64,000 nucleotides of DNA from Sycobia sp. Sy_11 (taxonomy: Eukaryota; Arthropoda; Insecta; Hymenoptera; Epichrysomallidae), in NCBI GenBank assembly GCA_018907035.1, contig JACCIC010000052.1, positions 1,562,501-1,626,500 of the forward strand. The letters run 5' to 3'. A program made the translations under genes and the position numbers. Position 1 is the first letter of the stretch. Every line of letters begins with the position of its first letter. Of this stretch, positions 22,661-36,300 are shown in pieces. The notes beneath the pieces are model-generated. The model saw only the letters and a program-made list of their open reading frames with translations. It had not been told where the DNA came from and did not search any database.

Positions 22661-24090
22661 TATGTCCTTTCATCTAGAACTCCTCGCACAGAAGCACTTC
22701 ATTCATCATTCGTAATCTAATAATCTATAATCTTAAATTGAATTTCCATTAAAAATCTAGATTCAATCACTTCCTCTGAATTGAAAAAATTTTTAAAAAT
22801 ACTTTACATGCTGGTGAGCACTATCAATGACAACAACGTATGATTAATGAAAGATTTCTCGTTTGACTTATTGCCTTGGCATAATAAGCGCATGGTTATA
22901 TTATTTCCATCAGCATTTGAATATTTTATATAAATTATTTATTTTAAGTTACTAATTATTAAGTAGTAATTGATCAATGAGACTAAATTTAAGTTTAATA
23001 AATTCCAAGTTTATACAATGTAAATTTTTTTATTTTTATCAATACTAATCCTTAGTATGTGTTTCATTGATCAACACTAAATTAAATAGTCGCCAATGAC
23101 GGGCTCACTATTGATTTAATTATTGGATTTTTGCTCTTTTTGGAAACTTTTAAACTGTATATTTATTTTCGCTATTAATTTTATATTAATGTTTAATGTA
23201 CCATTTTATTGTACCATTTTATTGTATATTTCAATTTAGTTCAATTATTGTATTCAACTTACGACAAAAAGAGTTTTAACAAACGGTGAAATAAATAGTA
23301 ATCAAATTAAAATCTTTTACGTTTACGTCTTTCAATAGTGCCTCCTCTCCCTCCCCCTGCTTTTTAATACATCAAAGATGAATGAGTTTCAATGATTTTT
23401 ACTTCAGGTGAAAATTAAAACAGGATCAGTGCGTTTTTCCGATGATATATAGGGATCAGCAATATGAAAGAGATTATATTCGACCGGCAATAATAAACAG
23501 ATTATATTTAATTATCCCTTCCAAGCCTGCGTTGCATGTGATTTTTCCAGTATCTTTCAATAAAACTTCGCTTTACAATACATTAAAGTGAATGTTTAAT
23601 AAGGATTCTCTTGCTACATCTAGAACTTGATACATGATAGACCAGCCATTTTTCTTACCCCACGATGAACAGAAACTCTGATAGAAAAATATAATTATAA
23701 TCAATAAGTGGTTTACAATCATAGTTGACGTCACACACATCTATTTAAGGACCTCATTTCTCACATGGTCCTCAATCGAATCCCTGCTTACAAAACATCA
23801 AAGATGAATGATTTTTCAGATTTCTTTTTCAATGGACTAGATATTTATACATGAAGGGTAAACAAATTTGTGATCCCGATGCTGTACAGAATCTCTTTTG
23901 AAAATAAAACTACCAGCAGTTAAATGGGTTAGACTTATAATTATAAGTATAATCGATGGTTTATATTTATATTTCTATAATTGGACGCCGAATTTTGAAT
24001 GTACGAAAATTAAATGATTCCAATTTGAACATGATCGACGAAGAGTTTCTGGAAGATGTAATCAAAGAGATACATATGTAAATACTTCTA
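22661..24090. other. AT-rich DNA, nothing recognised
   Basis: No ORF, splice pattern, RNA gene or repeat that I can name. Confidence 0.5.
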
Positions 24091-24975
24091 ACACGAGGGT
24101 TGCTATTTCTATTTTGAGCCTTAGCGTACCAAATGTTTGCAGGTGCCATCTGATTTGTCTAATTGAAAGTTCTACCTTTTTAACCATAAACCTTTTCAGA
24201 ACGTTTTATCATTTAAGTATAACTTGTGTTATCTACAGCGACTTCAAAATTTTGTCTCAACGAGAGAAGGAAACTAACTCGTGAAAATCTTCGCGTGATG
24301 ATTTTTTACGATTTGCAACGTGGCTTCCCAAGACAAAAGTGCATCGATCAACTTACTTCGACTTTTGGCGATGAAGCCCCATTCTTATCAACTATGAAAT
24401 GCTGTTATAATGAATTTAATCGTAGTCGCAGTTCGCAGCAGTCCGCAGCCGCACCTCGAAGCAAATGATCGCCAGTTTCATTGGAATAACTAGACATGTG
24501 GTAGTCGTGTCGTTAGAATAACAAAACAGTGAATTCTGAATGGTACATAACCATAAGCCAGAAGTGCTTTGTGAAATACGAAAAAACAACCGGCAACGAA
24601 GGATCATTCTTCATCATGATAATGTGAGCTCTCACACATTGGTCCAAACGAATTTTTGACATGCCAAAATAACGAATTGATGGGCCATCCGCCTAATAGC
24701 TCTGATTTGGAACCCAATAACTTCTTCTTTTCCCGCACATCAAAAATAAATTGCGTGGTCAACGTTTTTCGGCACCTGAAGAAGCGTTGATGCATTCAAA
24801 AACCATGTTTTGGAGGTACCTCAATCGGAGTGGAAAAGGTGTTACGAAAATTGGTACGAGCGCATGCAAATGTGTATTGATAATCATAGAGAATAGTTCG
24901 AATAATAATAAAATCATATTTAATAATAAATTACTGTCGTTTAATTATTAGGCTCAAAATATAAATAGCAATCTA
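24091..24975 (+). pseudogene. mariner remnant with HTH (SETMAR-type transposase)
   Basis: Terminal repeats share GGTTGCTATTT and ATTTTGAGCC on both sides. The N-terminal helix-turn-helix region (24226-24468) has LRVMIFYDLQRGFPRQKCID and STFGDEAP. Further right are LHHDN in pieces, and KLRGQRFSAPEEALMHSKT-like and ERMQMCIDN segments from the C terminus. At about 885 bp it is shorter than the usual 1.3 kb, so there are internal deletions as well as frameshifts. Confidence 0.72.
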
Positions 24976-25906
24976 AGTATCTATACAGCGAAAAAAAGGT
25001 TTCCCACAAATCTCCGCGATAGAATAATACAAAGAAAATTTTTTGATTATCAGCATAATGAATCTGTTTTTTTTTATTTAAAATTACAATCACTTGATCG
25101 TAATAGGGAAATTATTGATGTATATATATTTAAAGCTCTAATCGCATCAGTTCTTTATTTCTGAAGGCATGTATATGAAATCTAAGATACTTTCATAATA
25201 AACATTATAACATATTAAGGGGAAATGGATGTTTCTGTTTCTTCAGACTTTGATAAATTGAAGGCAATGAGTGAAAATCTATAGGTGTTCTAGTAAAAAT
25301 TGGAATAGAAGGGGTATGCTAAAATACGCGCGTTTTCTTCAGCTTATAGCTTTTTTACTTATAGAGTTTTCAAAATATATTATGTTCTCCGCTTATAATG
25401 AATTATGTTCATTTTTTTAAATGAATTGTGCTAGTCTTCATTGAGAAGGCCGATAACGCGTTCTCTATAGATAAATTTCAATTTTTCTCTGAGAATAACA
25501 AACACAATGGTATAGTTAAAAATAAAGTATTTGATAATACTTGTAGGTTGCAAAATTTGAATAGTTTAGATCCTTTATGACAATAATTGAAAAATTGAAA
25601 AAATAGTGTACACAAATGCTTTTTGATTGGGAGTTTTCAAATATAAGCTTATCAATTATTATAAGGACATGATTACTCTCTTTTAAAGTATATATATAAA
25701 TTAGTTATACTGGATTTTTTTTTTAATTAATTCACCGTATTGGATCCCTTTGGAAATATTTATATAATGCTTGTTTATTTAACAAGATCAATAAATTACA
25801 AATATAAATATTTTGTCATCTATAATATTATAATTATTTCACACATCATTCCAATAAATTTTACTATTGGAAGAGTATAACTTAATTAATAGAATATATT
25901 ACTCTT
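24976..25906. other. AT-rich DNA downstream of RhoGEF, nothing recognised
   Basis: Lies beyond the predicted poly(A) signal. No gene or repeat identified. Confidence 0.45.
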
Positions 25907-25912
25907 TTTATT
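25907..25912 (-). promoter_or_regulatory. polyadenylation signal AATAAA of the RhoGEF gene
   Basis: AATAAA on the minus strand immediately after the TAG stop of exon 8. It would imply a very short 3' UTR. The surrounding DNA is AT-rich, so the hexamer could also be chance. Confidence 0.5.
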
Positions 25913-26098
25913 CTATTTTCGATTAAAAATACTTTTAAATGTATTTCCTATATTCGTAAAAAATCTACCTAAGGTTTTCAAAGATAAGATCTCCGAATTG
26001 TTTTCATTCTTATTCAAGTTTTGAATAATAACTTTGCTCTTGTATTTTATGCTGCTTAACTTGAGAGAATTTTGAAGTAATGTAGAATTTTGATGAAC
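25913..26098 (-). CDS. RhoGEF coding exon 8 (stop codon)
   Basis: Acceptor GTTAATAG, phase 0, 61 codons then TAG. The sequence ends LGRFFTNIGNTFKSIFNRK. The stop is followed directly by AATAAA (25912-25907), a perfect polyadenylation hexamer. There is no recognisable domain, only a short amphipathic basic C terminus. Confidence 0.72.
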   Translation of the reverse strand, partial: VHQNSTLLQNSLKLSSIKYKSKVIIQNLNKNENNSEILSLKTLGRFFTNIGNTFKSIFNRK

Positions 26099-27089
26099 CT
26101 ATTAACGAAAAAAAAACCATTAATTTCATCATATTGATTTAGCTTAAGATAGAGAAATTAATTCTGATAAGATATATTGCAAATAATAAATGTTATTCTT
26201 TAGCTTATAACTTACATTTTTTGAATTAAGTATACTATTTTTTGTATGATGAAAAAAATTATTTTCATCTGTGGTCTCGAGTTTTCTACTTTTCTTGCCT
26301 GCACTATCAATCCAAGCTTTTATTCTGTCATTTATAGAAGAATCTACCTCTAATGATGCTTTTTTAAAACGTTTAAATGCAAGGAAGAATGTCGATGGTT
26401 CAGATGAATTTTCACTTTCGATATCTCGATTGATATAAATTATCTTTGAACTATTTACCTATAATAATAATATACGTATATTGTCATAATTATATTATTA
26501 TTTATTTACAATACATAAATTAACATTAAATTATTATGGAATTATAATTTAATGTTAAATTGGATTTATGTTTAATATAAGCAAAGAAATATCCACCATA
26601 TGTATGACATATGAAAACAAAAATGTCTGATCAGCGTATATAAATAATATATTGTTCAAATAGAGAAAACTAATATTTTTATTAAAAAATAGGTAATCGT
26701 ACTTAAAATGTTTATTAAGATATTATACGATATTTTATAACTCCATAGCAAATACAAAAAGAGTAAATGTGATATAATTATTAAAATTAATTCAGGTATA
26801 ATAACTGAATAAATAAAAACACTTGGATAAGTTTCACTAAAAAGTTTTTTATTAAAATACCCACAGCTATTTCGGCCGATCAGGCCATCTTGTCTAGCAA
26901 AAACACAAATGTTAATATTTAAATCAAAAGCTTAAATAAAAATATGTATTAAGTGTATGAAGCGATTAAAATAACTAGATACGAAAAACTGAAAAACTGA
27001 ATTATTATAGGTAAGGATTTAAAGCTGACAAACGATGTAAATAGGATAATGTAAAAAAGGGAAATAAGTAAATAGATTATTGTTTGTTT

Positions 27090-27136
<47 letters not shown>

Positions 27137-28070
27137 GAATTTTAATTCAACAATTCAACATTGAAAAATAAAATATTTAGAAATTATGCCTAAATTACGT
27201 AAGAGCAATTGTTTGTTTATTTATTATTTTTATTGAGGCTATAAAGCCTTTTTGTAAAATATATTACGCATATCGTAATCGGATCAAATTCACCTTTCGT
27301 TATAGAAAATCTGATAATTAAAAATTATTTTAAAATACGTCCAAAAACATTGAACCTGATGAAAAATTAAAATCTGGCTCCTGAGTTTATAGAGTACGTA
27401 GACGTCAACAGGTCCATGTATGAGTCAAAGACAATGCTTTTTATGAATTTGTTGAATCTTCTCGGTATATTATAATTTAAGATATTTTTCAATATAAGAA
27501 TATTTACTATGGATAAAGTATCTTATGAATATTTTAAACTTTCTCTCTATTTAATTTCCTTACGTAATTTGAGCATGTTTAGTAATGATATGAAATAAAA
27601 TATTTTTACCTCATCTGATGAATTATTTATCAACAATGGTCTTTTCCTTTTTTTACGTTTTTCCATCAAACCTTCGTTCTGGAATCGACTTATTCTTCTT
27701 AACGGTGTGCGTGAACTACTATCTTTTCTTAATGTTTGTCTACATTCAATATACTGCCAATAATTTTAATATATTAAAACAAATCCTAATTTTAGAATAC
27801 AAAGCTAATAATTGAGTCACAAATATACATAAAATACGAATTATATAGTATTTTGATTGCTCCTTACATTAGTATTATATAATTTATAAAAATATGAAAA
27901 AAAAAATACAAGTGCTAGATAAAGTTATTGTGAGACTCTAAGAAAATCTGAGTAACTGCAAACCGGAACGTGCCGGTTGTTGATACCAAAAGTAGATATA
28001 CTATTATATTTTTTATAGTTATAGACCAGCCTATTATGGATCTCTTATATTTTTATCAATATCATGAACA

Positions 28071-28131
<61 letters not shown>

Positions 28132-28970
28132 TAATTTTCATAGATATTTCTAAAACCAATATTGTAAATGTATATTTTGAGATATTGCAAAAGTATTCTC
28201 GATGATATAGTGCTTAGTGTGCGTAATTGTAGATTATTCGCTTTAATTGGGAGAGATTTTATGGCATGGGCAACAGAGTCAAATGGGGAAATCCGTTTAC
28301 TAACCATGTAGACTGATATGCATCGTCAGTAGACCTGACTTTTGTCGATCATACAATCATAGGAGAAGAATTGGACTGCAAAGTGAGTGACTAATGTACT
28401 GAAAGTGATCTTCAAGCATAAGAATATTGACTTCAAAGGAACAAAAAATGGCAACTGCTCTGTGTATATGAAATATCATATCATAGGACATATTAGTTCG
28501 GCTGGAAGAGCTGCAGTAAAGTCTCAAGTGTCTCGCATGCAGTAACACGAGTTTACGATATTTCCATGACAACAAACTTCAATTCGTGTTTGCATGTCAG
28601 AAGATTGTATTAGAGTGCAATGAAAAGGATAACTAGTGGAAAAAGCACAACGAGGAATTATAAAACAGATTCGAAACAAATAAATGAAAACCTTAAGCAA
28701 CTAATAAAGTAGAACTACCATGAGAAAGTATTGACAGGTTTTCTGTGAGTAAGTGAAAATTGATCTATAAGAAAGGCCGTATCAAATAGTGATGCATAAG
28801 GTGAAATCCAGAGATGTGTATATACATACTAGTCCAACATTCTTCAAAAACTGGTTCACCAATTATTTCCGAATAATTGAGCAAGATCAAATGGTAATAG
28901 TTTTACTGCACGAGTGTTGACGCAACGAGAGAGTCAATAGTGTGCCTCTCGACAGAGTGTGCTGCATTTT

Positions 28971-29026
<56 letters not shown>

Positions 29027-29324
29027 TGTATGATGGTCCAAATGAATCTATTGAATAATACTTAAAAAATATGCGTATCGTATTAGATAAAATATCTTCA
29101 CTTTTTTATACACAACTAGATAAAGTATACCAAAAGCTGTATCTAGGTATTATTAACAAAATTAATCGTAAGGACTTCAATTCGATAGATAATTGACAAT
29201 CAATTGGACAAGAGATCGAAATCAAAAGAGAACTAAAATGCTGCTACAAAGAATCACCATCAACCAACAACTGTATGGTAAACATAGCAGCTTACCCCTC
29301 CTCTCTCCCTCTCTCTCTTTCTCT

Positions 29325-29357
<33 letters not shown>

Positions 29358-30102
29358 TCCCCGTTCTGCAACTTACACACACTTGTGCAATACTTACTTT
29401 GTACTTTCGTCCAACCTCATTTATTTTTCAGAAATTTTCGTAGTTTTATTAATTTTATTTGTTCGCGTTTATTCTAATTTTCACTCCCGCTGCATCTGAC
29501 CGTCGCTTCTCGCCGATGTTCGTTCGGGGCTCGAGCCAGTCAGACATCCTCTTTTGCAACGACTGTATTCACTGACCTTGAGTTACGGGTGAATACACGC
29601 GCACTATTACATCAGTATATATATTAAAAAAAGCGTCTGGCTGCATGCAAGTAGCCACACTATACATAAACTCTTGTAAATGGAGTGTACGAAAATATAA
29701 AGTAAATTTGTAAGTCATTAAATGATTAATGTATAAGATTATGATTATATATAATATAAAAGAGTCTTTCACTTAGCAATATTGCACTGCAAATGTTTAG
29801 ATTAATATGCGTTAAGGATATTTTAATACTGTAACCTTTTGTTTAAATTAATTTTAAAAATTTTGCAATGAACTGTTCATACAACGACGAAGCATAATCT
29901 AATTGAGCAAAAATTATTAACAAAAGCGCAGAGATAACTTAGAAATGCATGACGCGAAAAACTAAGAAAATTAACATAGAAATTTCCACACGAGAACGAC
30001 CGGTCAAAAGTTCTTAACTATGCAGCAGGGGAAAGGTCTTGCCTAGCGAGAGAGAGCCGCGCTGAGCATGATTTATCCCTCTAATGGATGTCCACGCGCT
30101 CC

Positions 30103-30162
<60 letters not shown>

Positions 30163-30312
30163 TAGGCCCGCACAAGCATTGACATTGGTACTGCGGTAAT
30201 GGGGACTTGAAACTCTATGCATCGCAGTACATACAGAAATTATTTCTGAGGGCGCACTTGCGCAAGCATCCGCCTTATATTATTTCTATAATATTTACAT
30301 ATACTCTTCTTG

Positions 30313-30363
<51 letters not shown>

Positions 30364-33300
30364 GTATGCGCATACATATCTTGTGACACGTATACACGTA
30401 TATATACGTATACTTGTCATGTAATGTAAAGAATATTACCAGCGTGAAAATAAATTATTATTATTATGATTATTATTGTTATTCAGAGCGATAGAATTAT
30501 TATAAATAATTATTATTATTATAAATCGGCAGCTCGTTCGAAATTACACGAGCATCGAAGAAAAAACCCGAATACATTATTATAAATAGACTAGTACCAG
30601 ACAAAATGAATAGTTCGCACCGGTGATCGGACTCCGGCAAAGTCGATTCACACATTCTCCCAGGAGCTAAAAATTCATCCCGAGCTAAATAAAATTCTGT
30701 GCGAAATCACTTCCAACAAATAAAACTATTATTAGGAGGTGAACTCAGTTTCCGACATTTTTTTAACGGAAAACGGATATTTATGGTGGAAAATGGATAC
30801 ACGTTAGCTTAATCAAAATGTTTTCCGTCATTTTCTACTGCTTTTTCTCGTCTTTCTGACAATATGGTGATACAGTGGCGAAAGAACGATGGTGGTTTCG
30901 AGGCAATCCAATCATTCACAAATTCTCACACTTCTTGAACATGTCGGAAGTGCTCCAACAGGGTGTTTTTGCCGGTTTTCACAACATGTGACCAAGCGTT
31001 GTCATGCAAGAGAATGACTTTGCGCCTATTGCTCGCTTTTTCTAATGTAAATAATTCAGTTGGAATTTGTATGCCTGGGCAGTGACAGTTTCATTCAGTT
31101 TTAGCAGCTCTTAGTACAAAACACCCTGTTGGTCCCACCAAATGCACAGCAATACCTTTTGGCCATAGATGTTCCATGTCGATTAGGATGGTTGGCCGCT
31201 TAGGATTCTTCTAGTAGAATCACTTTTCATCACCAGTCACAAGACGCCACAGAAAACTCTTCTTTTTTTGCCTGGCAAGCAAAGACAGTTAATAATGTCA
31301 CTTACTGTTAAATCGTGTGGCATCCATTTTCCTTCTTTATGAATCTTGCGCATCGCATCTAAACGTTTTCCAATTACTCTGTCACTGACTTATAACTTAT
31401 TAGCGTGTTCTTTCTGCGTTTGAGCTGAGTTTTCGTCGTTAACTGAATTTGATTGGTAAATGCCAAAACTAAAAAATAAGTACTAGTTTCGACACATCTG
31501 ACTTTTCGTACTACTTATACCGCCGACTAAACGAGAAGGTCGGAAATTAAATTTGCCTCCTAATAGTTTGATCTCTGTTGCGAGGTGCTCCTCAAAAGAC
31601 AGACGGCTAATACTTCTTCTGTCCCGAAGAGAGCGTGATCCTGGTTGCGACGTGCTCCTCAAAAGATTAGCAGAATTAAGTATTTTCTCTCAGTTATATC
31701 CTTAATAGAGTCTCTCCGATTGGTGCAAGTTATAAATTTTCCGCATTACAATGTCTCCGCAATTAAATAATACTGCGAGAAAAACTTTTGGACACAGAAA
31801 AAAACAATTCGCGAAAAAAGTTCTTAAAGCTGCAACTAGGCTAGTAGAAGCAGTATGCGAATCACAAAACAATAACAAACGACAAAATTAAGTAATATGT
31901 AAGTATATACTATTTTTATTTGGTTTATAATATAAAGTTGCTAATGATTTACATTAAAAAAACTAATAGAAAATACTATGTTTTACTGTAAGAATAATAT
32001 TAAATGTATTTTTACAGTATGCGAAACATTTTAATGCTATTATATAAATGATACTTATAAATTCAACATTATCCTGAAAGCAGATGTTGGTAATCTTTTC
32101 AAGAATAATAAAAGATTTTTATATCGACTCTTTCTTTTAATTATATATTAACTTATTTTCAGTCATTATGAACAATCGCTTATATGAAACGAATATCAAT
32201 ACTCTTATTTGCAACAGCTATACCTCTGAATTACTTCAAATTTTAAAAAATCAAATAAAAGACTAGTTGAATGCGCAATTCAGGAAGTAATCAATAAATC
32301 GTGTATTGAAAGTATAAGACTAGAATATAAGCTATCGAATCATTTTTCTGTGACATAATTTGTTAGAATATTGATAATATTGTTTCTTTAATAATTTATG
32401 TGGTTATATTTTATATTTTTTACTACTATGTGAATCCGATATTTATTAGTATATAGGATGTAAAAGCCTTAATAAAACTAAAAATAAAATAATTTCAACT
32501 TTAATTTTGTTATTTGTTTTTCAATTTTTATGTACAATGATTTTTTTCTATCTAGTAATTTAATTATTAATATTATGTGAAAAGTTTAGTTTTATTAAGA
32601 AATTGTATTTTAATAAAAATTACATTACTAAATTGATTCGCCTACGTATTTGTATAAAAATAAGAAATGTTTGCTACGACACTACCATAATACGATAATC
32701 TATTATTTTTAATACGGTGTTGTATTCAATAAAAAAATTGCATATTTAAATATGGGGAATTATAACTTATTGCGATTTTTTTGGCAATTTATGAATTCAG
32801 GACCAAAAAAAATTTCTCGTCTTTCGACACAAGAACGTATCGAGCCAATTTTTGATTCATTCTATTGAACTAAAACGTATTCCCATAAGAGTATTCTGTA
32901 TTAATCAAATCAAGTGGTAGACAAATAGTTCCGTCTGGATTGTAAGGCGGTTGAGGTAAAATTGCCCACCCACTATATTCCAAATAGTTTTTGCCGAAGC
33001 TACAACATGTGGCCGAGTGTTCTCGTTGTGAAAAATAACGGCTTATGCTTAGTCTCATATTCTGGACGTTTTTCCTCGAATCCTCGCTATGAACGAATAA
33101 GTTGGGTGCGATACAATGATTCTTTGATGATTTGACTACTCGGATGCAGTTTGTAGTATACGACACCCTTTTGATCACACTATATGCAGAGCATGACCTT
33201 ATTTACGTGAATATTCTTATGCTTTGTTACACATAAACATTCTCGGACGCACCTAGCTTTCGCTTTATCGTTCGCTTTATAGTGGGTTCTGACCCACTGT

Positions 33301-36300
33301 TTTTTTGCACCTTGTTAATCCAGACTAGAGTTCCTAATCAGTGTAAAGACTTGTTAGTTCTTATTGTGGTTTCTTATTTGCTGATTTGTAGACCTGTGTA
33401 TAGTGCCGGTCTACATATATAGAAAAATAATCTTTATATGTATATATATGTTTGTGTATATGCTTTTTTGCCATTATATGATTATATAGTATATAATATG
33501 TTTACCTTCAATGTATAACTGTCAGATTCCCTACCTCAGGTTCCTTTGTAATTTCTGCTTCTAGCAGATTTTCTATCGCTTCGAGTGACTCCTTGGTCTG
33601 GAGGAGTTCTTTGACTAGGTTTTCGAAGGCCTTGTAATTTGCCTGGTTCAACAGAGCTTGGACCTTAATAGACGTATTATTTTCTCTTTGGGACCTGATC
33701 CCGATTTCCTGATATTTGAGACAGACGTCAGGACGTGCTCTGGCGCGTCCGCCTCCCCACATGAACACCTATCGATGGAAGCGAGAGAGATAAGGCCCGA
33801 AGTGTCCATGCCCAGTGACGAATTGGATTAACCTTCGCGACGGCTTAATCCAGTCCGTCCCAATCCTATCTCTGACACTAGGCAGATAAGAATGTGTCAA
33901 CCTAGTTTTTGTCGAGTTGTCCCAGATTTCTTGCCAGTCATCAAGATATCTTTCCGATATTTTTCTCGCGGTACGACGTTGGTCCTCAGGTGCTGCTGCA
34001 TTTGTACGGTTTGCATACAGTTAGCTCTATGTCTGCATTCTAGCAGGATGGGAAGTTTTCCCGTTATTACTGTTAGTGCGTCGGCCGATGTGGTTCTGTA
34101 TGCACCGGTGATTCTAATGAGCAGGTGTCTTTGAGTACTTGCCAACTTGCGTTGCTGTTCTACATACATCAAATGGTGCCAATGTGTCGCTGCATAAACA
34201 ACGATAGGTATGAACAGCCCGGTATAGATAGTACTAAGCGTCTTGAATTTAAGGTCCCATTCCCATTTTGCCAGGCGTCCAATCCTGTTAAACAAATCCA
34301 CATATTTGGATTGTACCGCTTTCACATGGCCGCCGATTTTAAGATATTCGCGGAAGTATATTTCGAGGTATCGTTCGCTTTCTAATCTCTTTACCCTCGA
34401 GCTGCCGATCTTAATCAGAGGGGGGACTTTCGGGCGAAGGTTGCCTCTCAGGATCAACATTCCACTTTTTCAATGTAACTCTGGCCTATCCTTTCGAAAT
34501 TTCTACCTGTCTCCCTCGACAAGAAGCGCGATGTCGTCAGCATAAGCAATGACTTCACACACTAGTCTTGAGAGCTGCCAAAGAAGAGGATCAAGGACAA
34601 GATTCCACAGAGTTATGCCCAGTACGGATCCCTGCGGGCATCCCTTACTGATCACAAGTTGTACTTCCTCAAAGCCATTTCGTATGAGGACTCGACGACC
34701 CTTCAAGTAATCTTTTATTAGCTTATAGAGACCCCTGGCACATGCTTAGCTTTTCAGTGATGCTAATACAGCGGGCCACCAGACATAGTCAAAGGCGCCC
34801 TTTATACCCAGAAAAATTGCTACAACATATTTTCTACTCGATTCACTCACAAACCTACACAACTGAACTATGGCGTCCTCAGTAGATCGCCCTCTCCTAG
34901 AGCCATATTGTCTTGAAGATAACCTTGTTTCTATGATCTTGTTTAATTTGTTCAATATTAGAGCTTCGAGGGCTTTGCCGAGTATTGGCAATAGTCTCTA
35001 GGACAAAGGGTCCTCAGTTTTTTTGTTTTTACTCGTTCGGATTGTGATGACTTGACCGACCTTCCACTCATTGGGGAAGACCGAGAACCTCAAGCTCGAG
35101 TCATATATATTGCTCAGATCCTACCTAACGGTCGGCAGTGCTGTTCGAATGATGGCCAAGTCGAAGCTGTCTGGGCCAGGGGCCTTGCCCAGCTTCATCT
35201 TGGCTAAGACCTGATCCAACTCAGCGAGATTAAATTCACCTTCTGCCCCTCCAGGCGGCAGGGTATTGGTCAAATACCTCACATCTTTTTGCTCTTGCAT
35301 TTCATCCTGTATATTGTCTGGAATGAACAGGGTGTTTAGTGCTGCTGTAACAGTACTCACACAGTCCGTCATGTAGGTGGTTTTATCCAGACGAATGTTG
35401 CAAGCAACTTCTTTGATGAACAGCTTACCAACTTGAAGCTGATAAGCTATGCCCCAAGGGTTCTGATGACTCTTCACTGTGACAAAATCTTGCCATTTGG
35501 TCTCTTTGTTACTCATTCCTGGCTGCTTTGTATTCGTTCTTGAGGTGATCCCGTATAACGGGATCATGCTCCTTTTGGAACACTCGACGGGCTCGATTTA
35601 TAGCCCTTTTCATTCTATATAATTCATGGTTCCACCAGGGAACCCTCCTAGCAGCTACCCTGCTCCTCAGTATGGTAGCATTGCATGCTTTCCTCAAAGT
35701 AGCTGTTAGTGAGCGAACTCATTCAATAGTCTCGATTTTTAAGCCGCGCATTTCATTACGGACTTGGTCCCATTCATCCTCGAGTACCTCGCAGAAAGTA
35801 TTCCAGTTCACTTTCTGTGTGGAGTATCGCTTTAGCCTTTGTCCCTGATTTGCAACACTTGAGCTTGCAGGTGTACTTGCTCCATTGAGGTGAAACGTGA
35901 TCGTTTTATGATTACTCGAGGTCCAGTCCTCTCTGACGACCCATCCCGTGATGAGTGTCTCGAGGTTCGTGGTGACAAGAGTTACGTCCACATTTCCTTC
36001 ACCAACTTCGATAGAGACGGTGGCGATACTACCTGGCACATTGGCGATCCTGCGATTCCAATGGGCTATAAAATTTTCCAATTCCTCCCCTTTGTGGTCA
36101 GTGCGATCAGATCCCCACAGGTACGACCTGGCATTGGCATCGACACTAATTAGCACCATCCTCCTCCGAAGTACGTGTAGCACCTTATACAGCTGCGTAA
36201 GGTGCACCCCTATTTCGTGGCTCAGTTGGAAGTATCTACTGACCACATACATCGACAATGAACGCAACCTCACCTCCGCTACTGCGAAGTGTGTATTTGT

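Noticed and set aside
26870..26910. TTTCGGCCGATCAGGCC stretch in intron 6 as a transposon end or regulatory site
   Set aside because: No partner repeat, target duplication or family motif could be found by eye.
27970..27990. Short inverted repeat ACCGG...CCGGT
   Set aside because: Only five paired bases around a short loop; no supporting RNA-gene features.
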